Source: Nitrospirota bacterium (GTDB taxonomy: Bacteria > Nitrospirota > Thermodesulfovibrionia > Thermodesulfovibrionales > UBA6898). Taken from it: DNA of 64,000 nt. Each line of letters starts with the position of its first letter. The first letter of the stretch is position 1. The position numbers and the translations under genes were made by a program. The stretch spans positions 19,277 through 83,276 of the forward strand of contig JACRHC010000051.1 of assembly GCA_016217675.1 (NCBI GenBank), in the 5' to 3' direction. The notes beneath the pieces were generated by a model. It saw only the letters and a list, made by a program, of their open reading frames with translations. It searched no databases and was not told where the DNA came from. Shown here piece by piece: positions 44,879 through 53,833 of the stretch.

Positions 44879-45381
44879 CGAAAACAGCCAATCAGGTCAA
44901 TGAATTTACTGCGATATTCCGTATCCTGAAGGCCCACTTCATCTGCAACCAAAGCGCGCGGGAACCGCTTCATAAATACTGCACAGAAAAAACCTGTTCC
45001 TCTGCCGTTCAGCTGTCCTGAAGGACTGAAAACTTCAACGCCCTTTACACCGCAGCTTGGCGAACCGCTCTTGAACACAAATCCGCGAAGGTCAGTCATC
45101 TCCGGTTCCCGGAGCTTATTCTCTGACCATTCCTGCATACGCTCTGTGAGGTCGATCCCTGTTTTGATCATCACAAGACGAGGCGACTCAGGATCTCCGA
45201 CAAGCCGCATTGGCTCTCTCGGGACAGGCAGACCTGCTTCCACCTCAGGGCAGACAGCCACCCATTCCACATACTCACCAAGAGTATACTTCAGATAATG
45301 GTCAAGCTTGTGGCCGCCATCATAGCGGACCTGCTCGCCAAGGAGACAGGAGCTGATGCCGACCCTGATCTTATTGTTCAT
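44875..45381 (-). CDS. DUF523 protein
   Basis: 168 residues with all DUF523 signatures: VGISSCLLGEQVRYDGGHK at the start, CPEVEAGLPVPREPMRL in the middle, and FKSGSPSCGVKGVEVF at the C-terminal half. Conserved cysteines in SSCLLG, CPE and PSCG suggest a metal or sulphur-related role; DUF523 is related to 2-thiouracil desulphurase-like proteins. Often fused to DUF1722, which is absent here. Cytoplasmic. Confidence 0.9.
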   Translation of the reverse strand: MNNKIRVGISSCLLGEQVRYDGGHKLDHYLKYTLGEYVEWVAVCPEVEAGLPVPREPMRLVGDPESPRLVMIKTGIDLTERMQEWSENKLREPEMTDLRGFVFKSGSPSCGVKGVEVFSPSGQLNGRGTGFFCAVFMKRFPRALVADEVGLQDTEYRSKFIDLIGCFR

Positions 45382-45422
45382 ATTATTATAGAAGAATGTC
45401 CATCCATCCGAATCGACATGAT

Positions 45423-46166
45423 TTATTTCTTCCCCTGATTCGCAACTTTTTCCATGGCCCCTGCTATCGCTTCCTGATCGCCAAGGTAATAATGTCTGAT
45501 CGGCCTGAGCATCTCATCAAGCTCGTACACAAGGGGAATGCCTGTAGGGATGTTCATGCCCACGATCTCGTTATCAGAGATATTGTCGAGGTGCTTCACC
45601 AGTGCGCGTAACGAGTTGCCGTGTGCTGCTATGAGCACCCTCTTGCCTGCTGAGATTTGCGGAACAATGGTCTCCTGCCAGTAAGGTACAAACCGCGCAA
45701 CCGTACTTTTCAGGCTCTCGGTAAGCGGAATATCGTTCTCTGTTAACCCGGCATACCTCGGGTCCTTGCCGGGGTATCTGCTGTCGCTTTTGTCGAGTGG
45801 CTGAGGCATAACATCATAGCTTCGCCTCCATATACGCACCTGTTCTTCCCCGTACTGGGCAGCCATTTCAGATTTGTTCAGGCCCTGAAGCGCTCCATAA
45901 TGCCTCTCGTTGAGACGCCAGGAGTTATTGACAGGTATCCACATGAGGTCCATCTCATCAAGAACCAGCCATAATGTCCTGATCGCCCTCCTGAGCACAG
46001 AGGTATACGCAAGGTCAAAACCAAAACCGTTCGCCTTGAGTTCCCTGCCTGCCTGCCTCGCCTCTTCTATGCCTTTTTCAGACAGATCAACGTCTGTCCA
46101 GCCCGTAAAGCGGTTTTCCTTATTCCAGATGCTTTCGCCGTGCCTCAGAAGCACAAGTTTTATCAT
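45423..46166 (-). CDS. gpmA: 2,3-bisphosphoglycerate-dependent phosphoglycerate mutase
   Basis: 247 residues. Interconverts 3- and 2-phosphoglycerate in glycolysis. The active-site motif [19 protein letters not shown] carries the phospho-histidine (His9). [20 protein letters not shown] and [20 protein letters not shown], with the second catalytic His, are intact. Length matches E. coli GpmA (250). Transcribed alone, divergent from the RseC-like gene. Confidence 0.97.
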   Translation of the reverse strand: MIKLVLLRHGESIWNKENRFTGWTDVDLSEKGIEEARQAGRELKANGFGFDLAYTSVLRRAIRTLWLVLDEMDLMWIPVNNSWRLNERHYGALQGLNKSEMAAQYGEEQVRIWRRSYDVMPQPLDKSDSRYPGKDPRYAGLTENDIPLTESLKSTVARFVPYWQETIVPQISAGKRVLIAAHGNSLRALVKHLDNISDNEIVGMNIPTGIPLVYELDEMLRPIRHYYLGDQEAIAGAMEKVANQGKK

Positions 46167-46265
46167 ATCGGACCCCCTAATTGAGTTTACATACCGCCTA
46201 TTCTACCCATATTCAGCATGAAATCCCCAACAGCTTTTTTAAAACCCCTTATGGTAAAATTCCGT

Positions 46266-46694
46266 ATGATCGAAGAAATCGGCACAGTAATGAGCGTCGA
46301 GGGTATGCACGCGCGGGTCTCTGTACCAAGGAAAAGTTCCTGACAAGGCTGCTCCTCAAACACCTGCGTGACAGGTGATCAGTCCATGGAGATCGAGGCG
46401 CTCAATAAGGCAGGCGCGGTTGTTGGCCAGCAGGTAAGAGTCATGGTGCATACCTATGCGTATATGAAGGGTTCCATGGTCATTTACGGCTTTCCTGCTT
46501 TAATGCTGGTGATCGGGGCAATCATCGGCAAGGAAGTGATGCCAGGCTTTTTCCCAGCTCTGGATACAGATTCCCTCTCTGCTATATTCGGATTCAGTTT
46601 TCTGATCGCATCATTTATACTGGTAAAGATCTGGTCAGGTACCCAGACAAAGAAGACCTCATCAACACCGGTAATTGAAGAGATATTGCCGTAA
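46266..46694 (+). CDS. rseC: RseC/MucC-family redox membrane protein with in-frame UGA (candidate selenoprotein)
   Basis: Read through one TGA (46341-46343), the frame from ATG 46266 gives 142 residues with a complete RseC layout: IEEIGTVMSVEGMHARVSV, a redox cluster SS-X-QGCSSNTC where X is the TGA codon 26 followed by Cys29 and Cys34, then MEIEALNKAGAVVGQQVRV and two membrane helices (~70-90 and ~104-122). Canonical RseC has a cysteine at X (for example SCSSC in E. coli). A perfect hairpin follows at 46361-46377. Without read-through only a 108-residue product from a downstream GTG/ATG remains, lacking the first domain. RseC proteins help reduce SoxR or act in electron-transfer membrane complexes. 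Alternative: nonsense mutation or base error. Confidence 0.72.
46361..46377 (+). promoter_or_regulatory. candidate SECIS hairpin in the rseC mRNA
   Basis: CACCTG-CGTGA-CAGGTG, a perfect 6-bp stem with a 5-nt loop that contains GUG. The stem begins 18 nt after the TGA and the loop 24 nt after it, within the distance range of bacterial SECIS elements. Bacterial SECIS consensus is loose, so this is support and not proof. Confidence 0.45.
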
Positions 46695-46780
46695 CATACG
46701 TGAGGCAGATCTTAGATTAGGGGTTTAATTGCTGAAACTGACAACCATCGCCTGTCACTATATATTAATGAGGGGGTTTT

Positions 46781-48877
46781 ATGGCTAATTTTGAAGTGGG
46801 AAACATCAGAAATGTCGCACTAATCGCCCATAGCGGAGCGGGAAAGACTTCTCTTGCAGAGGCTATGCTCTTCAGTTCAGGAATGACCGACCGGCTCGGT
46901 AATGTTCAGGACGGCACAACCGTTACTGACTTTGAGCCGGAGGAGATCGACAGAAAGATCAGCATCACGTCATCTCTCGCCTTCTGCAACTGGAACAAAT
47001 ACAGGATAAATATAGTGGACACGCCCGGTTTCATCAACTTCATTGAGGACACCAAGGGCTGCCTCAGGGTTGTTGACGGAGCGGTCATCCTCGTGAGCGC
47101 TATCTCAGGCGTCAAGGCAGAGACCGAAAGGGTTTGGAAATATGCCTGCGAATATGAGATACCAAGGATCGTCTTTATCAACAAGATGGACAAGGATACG
47201 GCCAATTTCGAGCGCGCCCTTGATGAGGTACAGAAATCCTTTGAGACAGAACCGGTCCCTCTTCAGATACCGATCGGCTCCGGCGACTCATTCACCGGCA
47301 TCATCGACCTTGTCCAAATGAAGGCCTTCATTCAGAGCGGCAACAAGATCACGGAGCAGGATATTCCGGCAGATCTTATGGACGAGACTGAAAAATACAG
47401 AAAGAAACTGGTAGAAAAGATTGCTGAGTCTGACGATGCCCTGCTCGAAAGGTATCTTGAGGGAATAGAACCTACACCGGACGAGATACTGGGAGGCATC
47501 AAGGAAGGCTCACTTTCGCGAAAGTATATCCCGGTCTCCTGCGGTGCAGCCACCAGGAACATTGGGACATCAAACCTGCTCGATACGATCGCACTCTGCC
47601 TTCCTTCGCCGGTTGAGATGGCAACGATCGCTCCGATCAGCGGAAAAAATCCCAAGGATGGCGGACTGATCTTCAGAAAACCCTCAGAAACAGAGCCTAT
47701 GTCTGCCTTTATATTTAAGACTATCGCAGACCCCTATGCAGGGAAGCTCTCTCTCTTCAGGGTCTATTCAGGAACGCTCAAGGCAGACTCGGCAGTTTAT
47801 AATGCCACGGCTGACACCAGGGAGCGGGTCGGACAGGTCTTTTACCTTCAGGGCAAGAAGCACGTACCGGTCCAGACGCTTGGCGCAGGAGAAATAGCCG
47901 TCGTTGCAAAACTGAAGGAAACGAACACCGGCGATACGCTCTGCGATGAGGCAAAACCTGTCATCTTCGATAAGGTTAAGTTTGCAAATCCGATCATCTC
48001 CTATGCTATAGCGCCAAAATCCAAGGGTGATGAAGAGAAGGTGAGTGTTGCCCTGCACAAGGTCCTCGAAGAAGACCCGACACTCAGATTCAGCAGGGAT
48101 GAGGAATCCAAGGAGATGCTCATCTCCGGCATGGGACAGGTGCATATCCAGGTTATGCTCGATCGTCTAAAGAGAAGGTTCGGCGTGGAGATCGAGATGA
48201 AGGCGCCGAAGATCCCGTACCGTGAAACTATCCATGGCTCGGCCAAAGTTCAGGGTAAGTACAAGAAACAGTCGGGCGGAAAAGGTCAGTACGGCGACTG
48301 CCACATCACGGTTGAGCCGCTGCCGCGCGGCTCAGGCTTTGAGTTTGTGGACAAGATCGTCGGCGGCTCAATCCCGCGTCAATATATCCCTGCTGTTGAG
48401 AAGGGTGTCATCGAGGCGATGCATGACGGAGTTATTGCCGGTTATCAGACGGTCGACCTTCGCGTTACGCTCACTGACGGCTCGTATCACACGGTTGACT
48501 CTTCTGAAATGGCGTTCAAGATAGCAGGCTCCATGGCGATAAAGAAGGCTGTGCAGGAAGCAAAACCCGTGCTCCTTGAGCCGATGATGAAGACCGAGAT
48601 AACCATACCTGAAGAGTCATTAGGCGCAATCATCGGTGATCTGAACTCAAAGAGAGGTAAAGTGCAGGGAGTTGAGCCTCAGGCGGGCGGCAATCAGAAG
48701 ATCAATGCCCTGGTGCCGATGGCTGAAATGCTCACCTATGCAAACCAGCTCCATGGTCTGACATCAGGAAGAGGTCTTTACTCTATGGAGTTTTCTCACT
48801 ATGACGAGGTGCCCGCCCATCTTGCGCAGAAGATCATAGCCGAGCGGCAGGCACTGAAGCAGGAGAAGCATGTCTGA
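46781..48877 (+). CDS. fusA: elongation factor G-like GTPase
   Basis: 698 residues, five EF-G domains. G1 AHSGAGKTSLAEAML, G2/switch region EIDRKISITSS, G3 DTPGFINF, G4 NKMDKD; domain IV GKYKKQSGGKGQYGD and domain V ETEIPEESLGAIIGDLNSK-like stretch (TEITIPEESLGAIIGDLNS). G1 has Ala-His-Ser-Gly where EF-G1 has AHIDAGKT, so it belongs to the EF-G-like/EF-G2 branch rather than the main translocase. Acts at the ribosome in translocation or recycling. The next gene overlaps its end by 8 bases. Ribosome binding site GAGGGGG. Confidence 0.93.
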   Translation: MANFEVGNIRNVALIAHSGAGKTSLAEAMLFSSGMTDRLGNVQDGTTVTDFEPEEIDRKISITSSLAFCNWNKYRINIVDTPGFINFIEDTKGCLRVVDGAVILVSAISGVKAETERVWKYACEYEIPRIVFINKMDKDTANFERALDEVQKSFETEPVPLQIPIGSGDSFTGIIDLVQMKAFIQSGNKITEQDIPADLMDETEKYRKKLVEKIAESDDALLERYLEGIEPTPDEILGGIKEGSLSRKYIPVSCGAATRNIGTSNLLDTIALCLPSPVEMATIAPISGKNPKDGGLIFRKPSETEPMSAFIFKTIADPYAGKLSLFRVYSGTLKADSAVYNATADTRERVGQVFYLQGKKHVPVQTLGAGEIAVVAKLKETNTGDTLCDEAKPVIFDKVKFANPIISYAIAPKSKGDEEKVSVALHKVLEEDPTLRFSRDEESKEMLISGMGQVHIQVMLDRLKRRFGVEIEMKAPKIPYRETIHGSAKVQGKYKKQSGGKGQYGDCHITVEPLPRGSGFEFVDKIVGGSIPRQYIPAVEKGVIEAMHDGVIAGYQTVDLRVTLTDGSYHTVDSSEMAFKIAGSMAIKKAVQEAKPVLLEPMMKTEITIPEESLGAIIGDLNSKRGKVQGVEPQAGGNQKINALVPMAEMLTYANQLHGLTSGRGLYSMEFSHYDEVPAHLAQKIIAERQALKQEKHV

Positions 48878-49622
48878 CAGGTTTTTTCCTGTATTCCTTT
48901 GCCTGCTTCTTGCCTTTATTGCAGCAATACCGGCAGCTGCGCAAAAAACGCCCCAGGCTGCAGGGCCTGATGCAGCCCCTGCAGCTCAGGAAGATCAGGA
49001 GCCGCAGCCCGAGCCGCCCAGGAAGGTTCTCAATGTAGAGATAACAAACAACATGCTGAGTGTGGAGCTTGAAAATGTGGATTTCGGAACTGCTATCAAG
49101 GCAGTTGCCGCAAAGGCAGGGTTCAAGATTGAAGGGAAAGGAGAGGTCTTCAGCAGAAAGCTGAATACCAGGTTTACGGATATTGAAATCGAGCGGGGCG
49201 TGCTCCGGCTCCTCACGCTCGTGAAAGAAAGCAACTACATGCTGCATTATGATACCGGGGGCATGATCAGCAAACTCGAAATTTTAGGCATTGATGCCTC
49301 AAGAACGCCCAGTGTCCCCACCCGGCAGCCCATGCGTCCCGCGACAGTCACGCGCCGGCCGGCAGCCTCAACAGATTCGCCGCAGCCTCAGAGACCTGTA
49401 ACGGTTACTCCCAGTCCCCGGACACGAATAATCCCGCCTGCTGCCCGGAGGAGACCGGTGATATCACGGCCAGCTGCTCCTTCCCAGCCGGCAGGGCAAC
49501 TGCCTGACGCAGCAAAGCCCCAGGCAGCTGAGGAGGACCATGAAGAGGACGAGCCTGTAGATGAGATGCCTTATGTGGCACCTCAGCAAAGACCTGTCCC
49601 CGGCCGTACAGGAAAACCGTAG
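48870..49622 (+). CDS. secreted protein with STN-like domain and Pro-rich tail
   Basis: 250 residues. Signal peptide (FFPVFLCLLLAFIAAIPAAA-Q), a Pro/Ala/Glu linker, then a secretin/TonB short N-terminal (STN)-like domain at ~50-125 (LSVELENVDFGTAIKAVAAK, KLNTRFTDIEIERGVLRLL), and a ~110-residue disordered tail rich in Pro, Arg, Thr, then acidic. The STN fold is known in secretins and TonB receptors; here it is alone in the periplasm. Starts inside the EF-G gene (8-base overlap), an odd pairing for an exported protein. Confidence 0.72.
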   Translation: MSDRFFPVFLCLLLAFIAAIPAAAQKTPQAAGPDAAPAAQEDQEPQPEPPRKVLNVEITNNMLSVELENVDFGTAIKAVAAKAGFKIEGKGEVFSRKLNTRFTDIEIERGVLRLLTLVKESNYMLHYDTGGMISKLEILGIDASRTPSVPTRQPMRPATVTRRPAASTDSPQPQRPVTVTPSPRTRIIPPAARRRPVISRPAAPSQPAGQLPDAAKPQAAEEDHEEDEPVDEMPYVAPQQRPVPGRTGKP

Positions 49623-49675
49623 ATACTCTTTCCGCTGTTTGAATTCCGCATACCCTTTCCGCTATCATAGTGCCC

Positions 49676-50740
49676 ATGAAGGCACTTATTCTCAGCGGCG
49701 GCAAAGGCACACGGCTTAGGCCACTTACCTATTCCGGCGCTAAACAGCTCGTCCCTGTTGCAAACCGGCCGATCCTTTTTTACTGCATTGATAACATTGT
49801 CAATGCCGGGATCAGAGACATCGGGATTGTCATCTCTCCTGAAACCGGAGATGAGATAAAGGAAACAGTCGGTACGGGCAAGACCTGGGGGGCCAGGATA
49901 ACGTATATACTTCAGGACAAACCCGCAGGGCTTGCTCATGCAGTAAGGATCTCTAAAAGATTTCTGAAGAACTCATCTTTTGTCATGTACCTTGGCGATA
50001 ACCTCATCGGCACAGACATCAGAAAATTTGTGCTGGACTTTGAAAAAAAACGGTCAGACGCTCTCATTCTCCTGAAGGAAGTTGACAATCCCAAACAGTT
50101 TGGTGTTGCCGATGTGAGGAAGAACGGAACGATTCTCCGGCTTATCGAAAAGCCTGAAAATCCTCCTTCGAACCTTGCCCTTGTCGGCGTCTATATCTTC
50201 TCATCAAAGATCCACAGCGCTATTGACCGGATTAAACCTTCGACGCGTGGTGAACTTGAGATCACCGATGCGATCCAGGAGCTTATCTCCACCGGTCATC
50301 ACGTGAAGAGCTTTGTCCTTAAAGACTGGTGGCTCGACACAGGCAAAAAAGACGATCTGCTCACCGCAAATGCCATTGTCCTCGATGAGTGGGGACGGAA
50401 AAAGATCGAGGGAACGATAGACAAGGCATCGAGGATATTGGGCAGGGTCTCCCTCGGCAGGAATTCATCCATCAAGGCCAGCACCGTGCGGGGACCTGTT
50501 GTTATCGGCCACAATGCGGTAATCGAAAACTCCTTTATCGGTCCGCATACCAGCATCGGCGACTATGCCCGGATCGTCAACTCCTCGATAGAGCATTCGG
50601 TAATTCTGAGCGGCAGCGAGGTCATCGATGTGGAAAGAATGGAAGAGAGCCTTATCGGCAGGCGCGTCCGGGTCTTCAGGAACCACCGCCACAAGGCCCT
50701 CCGTCTCATGTTAGGGGATGATTCAACCGTAGAAGTGTAG
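49676..50740 (+). CDS. rfbA: glucose-1-phosphate thymidylyltransferase, long form
   Basis: 354 residues. Nucleotidyltransferase motif LILSGGKGTRLRPLTYSGAK, then LGDNLIG (metal Asp), FGVADVRKNGTILRLIEKP and VLKDWWLDTGKKDDLLTAN. A C-terminal left-handed beta-helix (~250-350, repeated [VI]IGxN/xxIG patterns such as GPVVIGHNAVIENSFIG) marks the long type found in archaea and actinomycetes (StrD/RmlA-long). Makes dTDP-glucose for surface sugars. Start 49676 is preferred over GTG 49670; the ribosome binding site is poor. Confidence 0.88.
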   Translation: MKALILSGGKGTRLRPLTYSGAKQLVPVANRPILFYCIDNIVNAGIRDIGIVISPETGDEIKETVGTGKTWGARITYILQDKPAGLAHAVRISKRFLKNSSFVMYLGDNLIGTDIRKFVLDFEKKRSDALILLKEVDNPKQFGVADVRKNGTILRLIEKPENPPSNLALVGVYIFSSKIHSAIDRIKPSTRGELEITDAIQELISTGHHVKSFVLKDWWLDTGKKDDLLTANAIVLDEWGRKKIEGTIDKASRILGRVSLGRNSSIKASTVRGPVVIGHNAVIENSFIGPHTSIGDYARIVNSSIEHSVILSGSEVIDVERMEESLIGRRVRVFRNHRHKALRLMLGDDSTVEV

Positions 50741-50767
50741 ACCGCTTCCGTTTCAGTATATACAGCA

Positions 50768-51661
50768 CTACATCTCCAGCAGCCGTTTCTTGATATCCAG
50801 CGCAGCAGCAGCGCCTTCACCCGCAGCGATCACAACCTGATCGTGCCCGCTGAGAGGCCCCACAATATAGAGACCCTGCAGGGATGACTCGAAGTGCCGG
50901 TTGACCTGATAGGTCCGCTTGTCAGACTCCTTTTTGAGGTTGAGGCCGTCGAGGAACTTATCGTTGAGTTTAAATCCAAAATGAGACATTACCATCTCAC
51001 AGGGGATAACCGTGCCGTCCTCCATTTCAAGGGACTCGACCGTCTCGCGGCCATGAAAACACTTCGGCCTGCCCACAACCAGACGAATGCCTTCATCCTT
51101 CAGCTCTTCCTTGTAATCATCGGGCAGCTTGTCAGTACAGAGCACAAGGGTCATGTCCTTTGAATACATTTCCCGCATGCCCATGGCAAGGTCCGCTGAC
51201 CTGATCGAATTGCCGATGATCAGCGACTTCTTGCCGGTAAAGTGGTACCCGTCGCAATCTATACAGGTGACAACAGACGTTGCAAAGAATTTATAGATAT
51301 TCCCTATATCCGGAATATTCTCTTTGCCGCCTGTGGATACGACCACAAATTTCCCCTGATACATCTCATGTTCAGTGCTCACCTCAAAGACACCGCGGCC
51401 CTTTCTTACGCTGCCCACAACACCGCGGACGATCCCGACCCCGAAGCTTGCTGCCTGCTCCATGCCAATATCAACAATCTCCTGTCCTGAGATCACCTTT
51501 TGAGCAAGAAAATTCTCAATATTTTTTGCAAGCGTTGTCCTGCCTCCTCCCCGGTCAATGAGCAGAACACTGCGGTTAAACCGGCCGAGATATATCGCGG
51601 CCTGCAGGCCACCAGGCCCTGCACCGATAATGATACAGTCAAATATCCGCTGTTTGTCCAA
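50768..51661 (-). CDS. thioredoxin-reductase-like FAD/NAD(P) oxidoreductase
   Basis: 297 residues. FAD-binding GxGxxG in IIGAGPGGLQAAIYLGR, a second dinucleotide motif around LIIGNSIRSADLAM in which the usual GxGxxG is degraded to GNSIRS, and a FAD-ribityl motif GLYIVGPLSGHDQVVIAAGE. The redox CxxC of thioredoxin reductase is represented by CIDCDGYHF. Because the NADPH loop is altered, it may be a ferredoxin- or other-donor-dependent form. Starts 9 bases after nth on the same strand. Confidence 0.85.
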   Translation of the reverse strand: MDKQRIFDCIIIGAGPGGLQAAIYLGRFNRSVLLIDRGGGRTTLAKNIENFLAQKVISGQEIVDIGMEQAASFGVGIVRGVVGSVRKGRGVFEVSTEHEMYQGKFVVVSTGGKENIPDIGNIYKFFATSVVTCIDCDGYHFTGKKSLIIGNSIRSADLAMGMREMYSKDMTLVLCTDKLPDDYKEELKDEGIRLVVGRPKCFHGRETVESLEMEDGTVIPCEMVMSHFGFKLNDKFLDGLNLKKESDKRTYQVNRHFESSLQGLYIVGPLSGHDQVVIAAGEGAAAALDIKKRLLEM

Positions 51662-51670
51662 GGTATTCTC

Positions 51671-52303
51671 TCATATCTCCCGGGAAGGACAGATATCGGC
51701 CAGCACGCATTTTTCATGCATGGGCTTCCGCGCCTGGCAGACTGCCCTGCCATGCTCAATCAGCATATGCGTGAGGTCGCCCCAGTCTGCCTTTGGTGTA
51801 ATTGCCATAAGGTCCTTCTCAATCTTCACCGGGTCTTCGTGCCTGGTGAGGCCAAGCCGGTTGGCCAGTCGTTTCACATGCGTATCGACCGCTATGCCCT
51901 CAGTGATGCCAAATGCGTTATAGAGGACGATATTTGCAGTCTTTCGGGCAACCGCGGGTAGTTGAATCAGCTCCTGCATGGTCGCCGGCACTTTGCCATG
52001 AAATTGATCCAATACCATGCTTGCCGTTGCCTGAATGTTCTTTGCCTTGTTGTTATAGAAGTTCACGGAACTGACATCGGTCCTGAAAAGTTCAGGAGAG
52101 GCCTCCGCAAAATCCCTGATCGTTTGATATTTTTGAAAAAGGGTTTTTGTCATCTTATTGACCTGAATATCAGTCGACTGTGCAGAGAGAATGGTTGCGA
52201 CGAGGAGTTGAAAGGGATTGCTGAAGTTCAACGCACATTTCAGTTCAGGATATTCTTTCCTGAGCCTTTTTATCACTATCTGCATTTTTTCCTTCCGGTC
52301 CAT
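51671..52303 (-). CDS. nth: endonuclease III-like DNA glycosylase
   Basis: 210 residues. HhH-GPD fold: LLVATILSAQSTDIQVNKMT, helix-hairpin-helix LPAVARKTANIVLYNAFG with catalytic Lys, and the catalytic Asp in IAVDTHVKRLANRLGL. The C-terminal cluster reads CQARKPMHEKCVLADIC: the usual C-x6-C-x2-C-x5-C has His at the second position. The hairpin LPGVGRKTAN is also changed to LPAVARKTAN. Removes oxidised pyrimidines from DNA. Cluster binding may be altered but the catalytic residues are intact. Confidence 0.92.
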   Translation of the reverse strand: MDRKEKMQIVIKRLRKEYPELKCALNFSNPFQLLVATILSAQSTDIQVNKMTKTLFQKYQTIRDFAEASPELFRTDVSSVNFYNNKAKNIQATASMVLDQFHGKVPATMQELIQLPAVARKTANIVLYNAFGITEGIAVDTHVKRLANRLGLTRHEDPVKIEKDLMAITPKADWGDLTHMLIEHGRAVCQARKPMHEKCVLADICPSREI

Positions 52304-52440
52304 GCCCTCTCCATGAATACTTTTGGCTTACATTATATCAGACACCCCCCATGCAGCAACAATTGACAAACCTCAATTTTCTGATAAGATGAGTCATAAG
52401 TTTTCATATATCTTATTCAGTTAAGAAAAAAGGAGGCATT

Positions 52441-52878
52441 ATGAAAAAAGGCAAACCCGCAGAAATGTCAGGCAAGCTCGTTAAGTTGCTGAGGGAATGG
52501 CAGAAGCTCGAGGATGAAACCATAAAACACGCCGAATCCACAACAAAAAAGACCAAGAACAAGCTGGTAAAGATGACCATGGAGATGATAAAGCACGACT
52601 CCCAAAAACACCGGGCAATGCAGCAGATGCTTATCGACAGCCTGACTAAAGAACCCTTTATTCTGAGTCCTGATGACCTTGCATCGCTTTCCGAAGGTTT
52701 GAACAAACACCTCGCTGCAGAGGCAAAATCCCTCGAACTTGCAGATGAGGCCCTCCAAAACAGTGAACTGTTCGTCACACGCTATATCCTTTCCTATCTG
52801 ATCGCAGACGAACAGAAACACCATAGTCTTCTGAGTAAACTGAACGAGCTGAAACGGGCAACAGTATTCGTCACATAG
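52441..52878 (+). CDS. ferritin-like helical protein (145 aa)
   Basis: 145 residues, all helical. Pattern W..LEDETIKHAES, EMIKHDSQKHRAM, AEAKSLELADEAL and IADEQKHHSLLSKL gives repeating E...H pairs as in ferritin-like diiron bundles. The start has AAAGGAGG at ideal spacing. A role in iron storage or oxidative stress is inferred. Neighbours are the P460-type cytochrome and NifU-like genes. No membrane segment. Confidence 0.72.
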   Translation: MKKGKPAEMSGKLVKLLREWQKLEDETIKHAESTTKKTKNKLVKMTMEMIKHDSQKHRAMQQMLIDSLTKEPFILSPDDLASLSEGLNKHLAAEAKSLELADEALQNSELFVTRYILSYLIADEQKHHSLLSKLNELKRATVFVT

Positions 52879-52962
52879 AGTCCATGCGCGTCAGATAATA
52901 CGGATGAGGAATAGATAAACCATCAAGTCAGTTAGTTGCATGCCTGAAGGAGGCGACATAAC

Positions 52963-53478
52963 ATGAAGGCGTTCAGGATATTTATTGCATTGTTTTTTGT
53001 TCTTTCTCTGTTCTCACTCACATATGCCATTCACGAAACCATACCGGCAGAAACGCAGATCACCCTTCCCGGCGCCGACGCCGCAAAGCTGTATGAATAT
53101 ATAACCAAAAGCGGGCCTTATACGCTGTGGGACTTATGGCCTGGCAAGGCCAGGATGTATCCCGGTACGCAGCCCCACGGCGATTTCCTCACAACGTATG
53201 TAAATACCGCCGGAATCTTCGGCATCAAGGACAAGAAAGGGAGCATGCCCGAAGGCACGATTATAGCCAAGGAAAACTACGGATCAGACAAAAAATTTAT
53301 TGCCCTTTCGGTCATGTACAAAATCAATGGTTACAACCCTGCGGGTGCTGACTGGTTCTGGGCAAAGTATGACATGCACGGCAAGGTGCTCGCAGCAGGG
53401 AGAGCAGAAGCTTGTATCAAGTGCCACGAGAAGAAAAAGGACAACGACTACCTCTTCACTGGCGGGTTAAGAAAATAG
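52963..53478 (+). CDS. cytochrome P460 / beta-type cytochrome c' protein
   Basis: 171 residues. Signal peptide (FRIFIALFFVLSLFSLTYA). Beta-rich domain with TLWDLWPGKARMYPGTQPHG, FLTTYVNT, GTIIAKENYG and NPAGADWFWAKYD, matching the P460 family, and a single heme motif CIKCH near the C-terminus (~152). P460 proteins oxidise hydroxylamine or bind NO; cytochrome c'-beta binds NO or CO. Without the cross-linking Lys identified I cannot tell which. Periplasmic; GGAGG upstream. Confidence 0.85.
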   Translation: MKAFRIFIALFFVLSLFSLTYAIHETIPAETQITLPGADAAKLYEYITKSGPYTLWDLWPGKARMYPGTQPHGDFLTTYVNTAGIFGIKDKKGSMPEGTIIAKENYGSDKKFIALSVMYKINGYNPAGADWFWAKYDMHGKVLAAGRAEACIKCHEKKKDNDYLFTGGLRK

Positions 53479-53572
53479 CATTTATGATTTTTGTCATAGT
53501 GAAACATTATGATTGCCGTTACACTTTGATATCAGGGCAGAAGCAAAATTATGATTTACACGAGGAGGAACC

Positions 53573-53794
53573 ATGTTAGAGAAAGTTCAGGCAGCTTTGG
53601 ACGAGATCAGACCCATGCTGCAACGGGACGGTGGAGACGCCCAACTCATAGAGGTTACACCCGACGGCGTGGTTAAATTGAAGCTGGTCGGTGCATGCGG
53701 TCATTGCCCCATGTCTCAGATGACGCTCAAAATGGGTATCGAAAAGAGACTGAAGGAGATGATTCCGGAGGTTAAAGAGGTCATTTCAGCATAG
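53573..53794 (+). CDS. NifU C-terminal domain protein (Fe-S scaffold/carrier)
   Basis: 73 residues, a stand-alone Nfu-type domain: [20 protein letters not shown] and the cluster motif [16 protein letters not shown] (CxxC). Binds and hands over a [4Fe-4S] cluster in the cytoplasm. AGGAGG is well placed. Length matches the usual single-domain form (~75). Confidence 0.95.
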   Translation: MLEKVQAALDEIRPMLQRDGGDAQLIEVTPDGVVKLKLVGACGHCPMSQMTLKMGIEKRLKEMIPEVKEVISA

Positions 53795-53833
53795 CATCAG
53801 TTAATCCATAATGCCGCTTATAAGGAGGGTCAG

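Noticed and set aside
46368..46694. Short 108-residue reading of the RseC-like gene from GTG 46368 (or ATG 46386) as the real protein
   Set aside because: The same frame upstream of the TGA encodes a good RseC N-terminal domain and the TGA replaces a conserved cysteine, so the short form would discard the redox cluster. Kept only as the alternative explanation.
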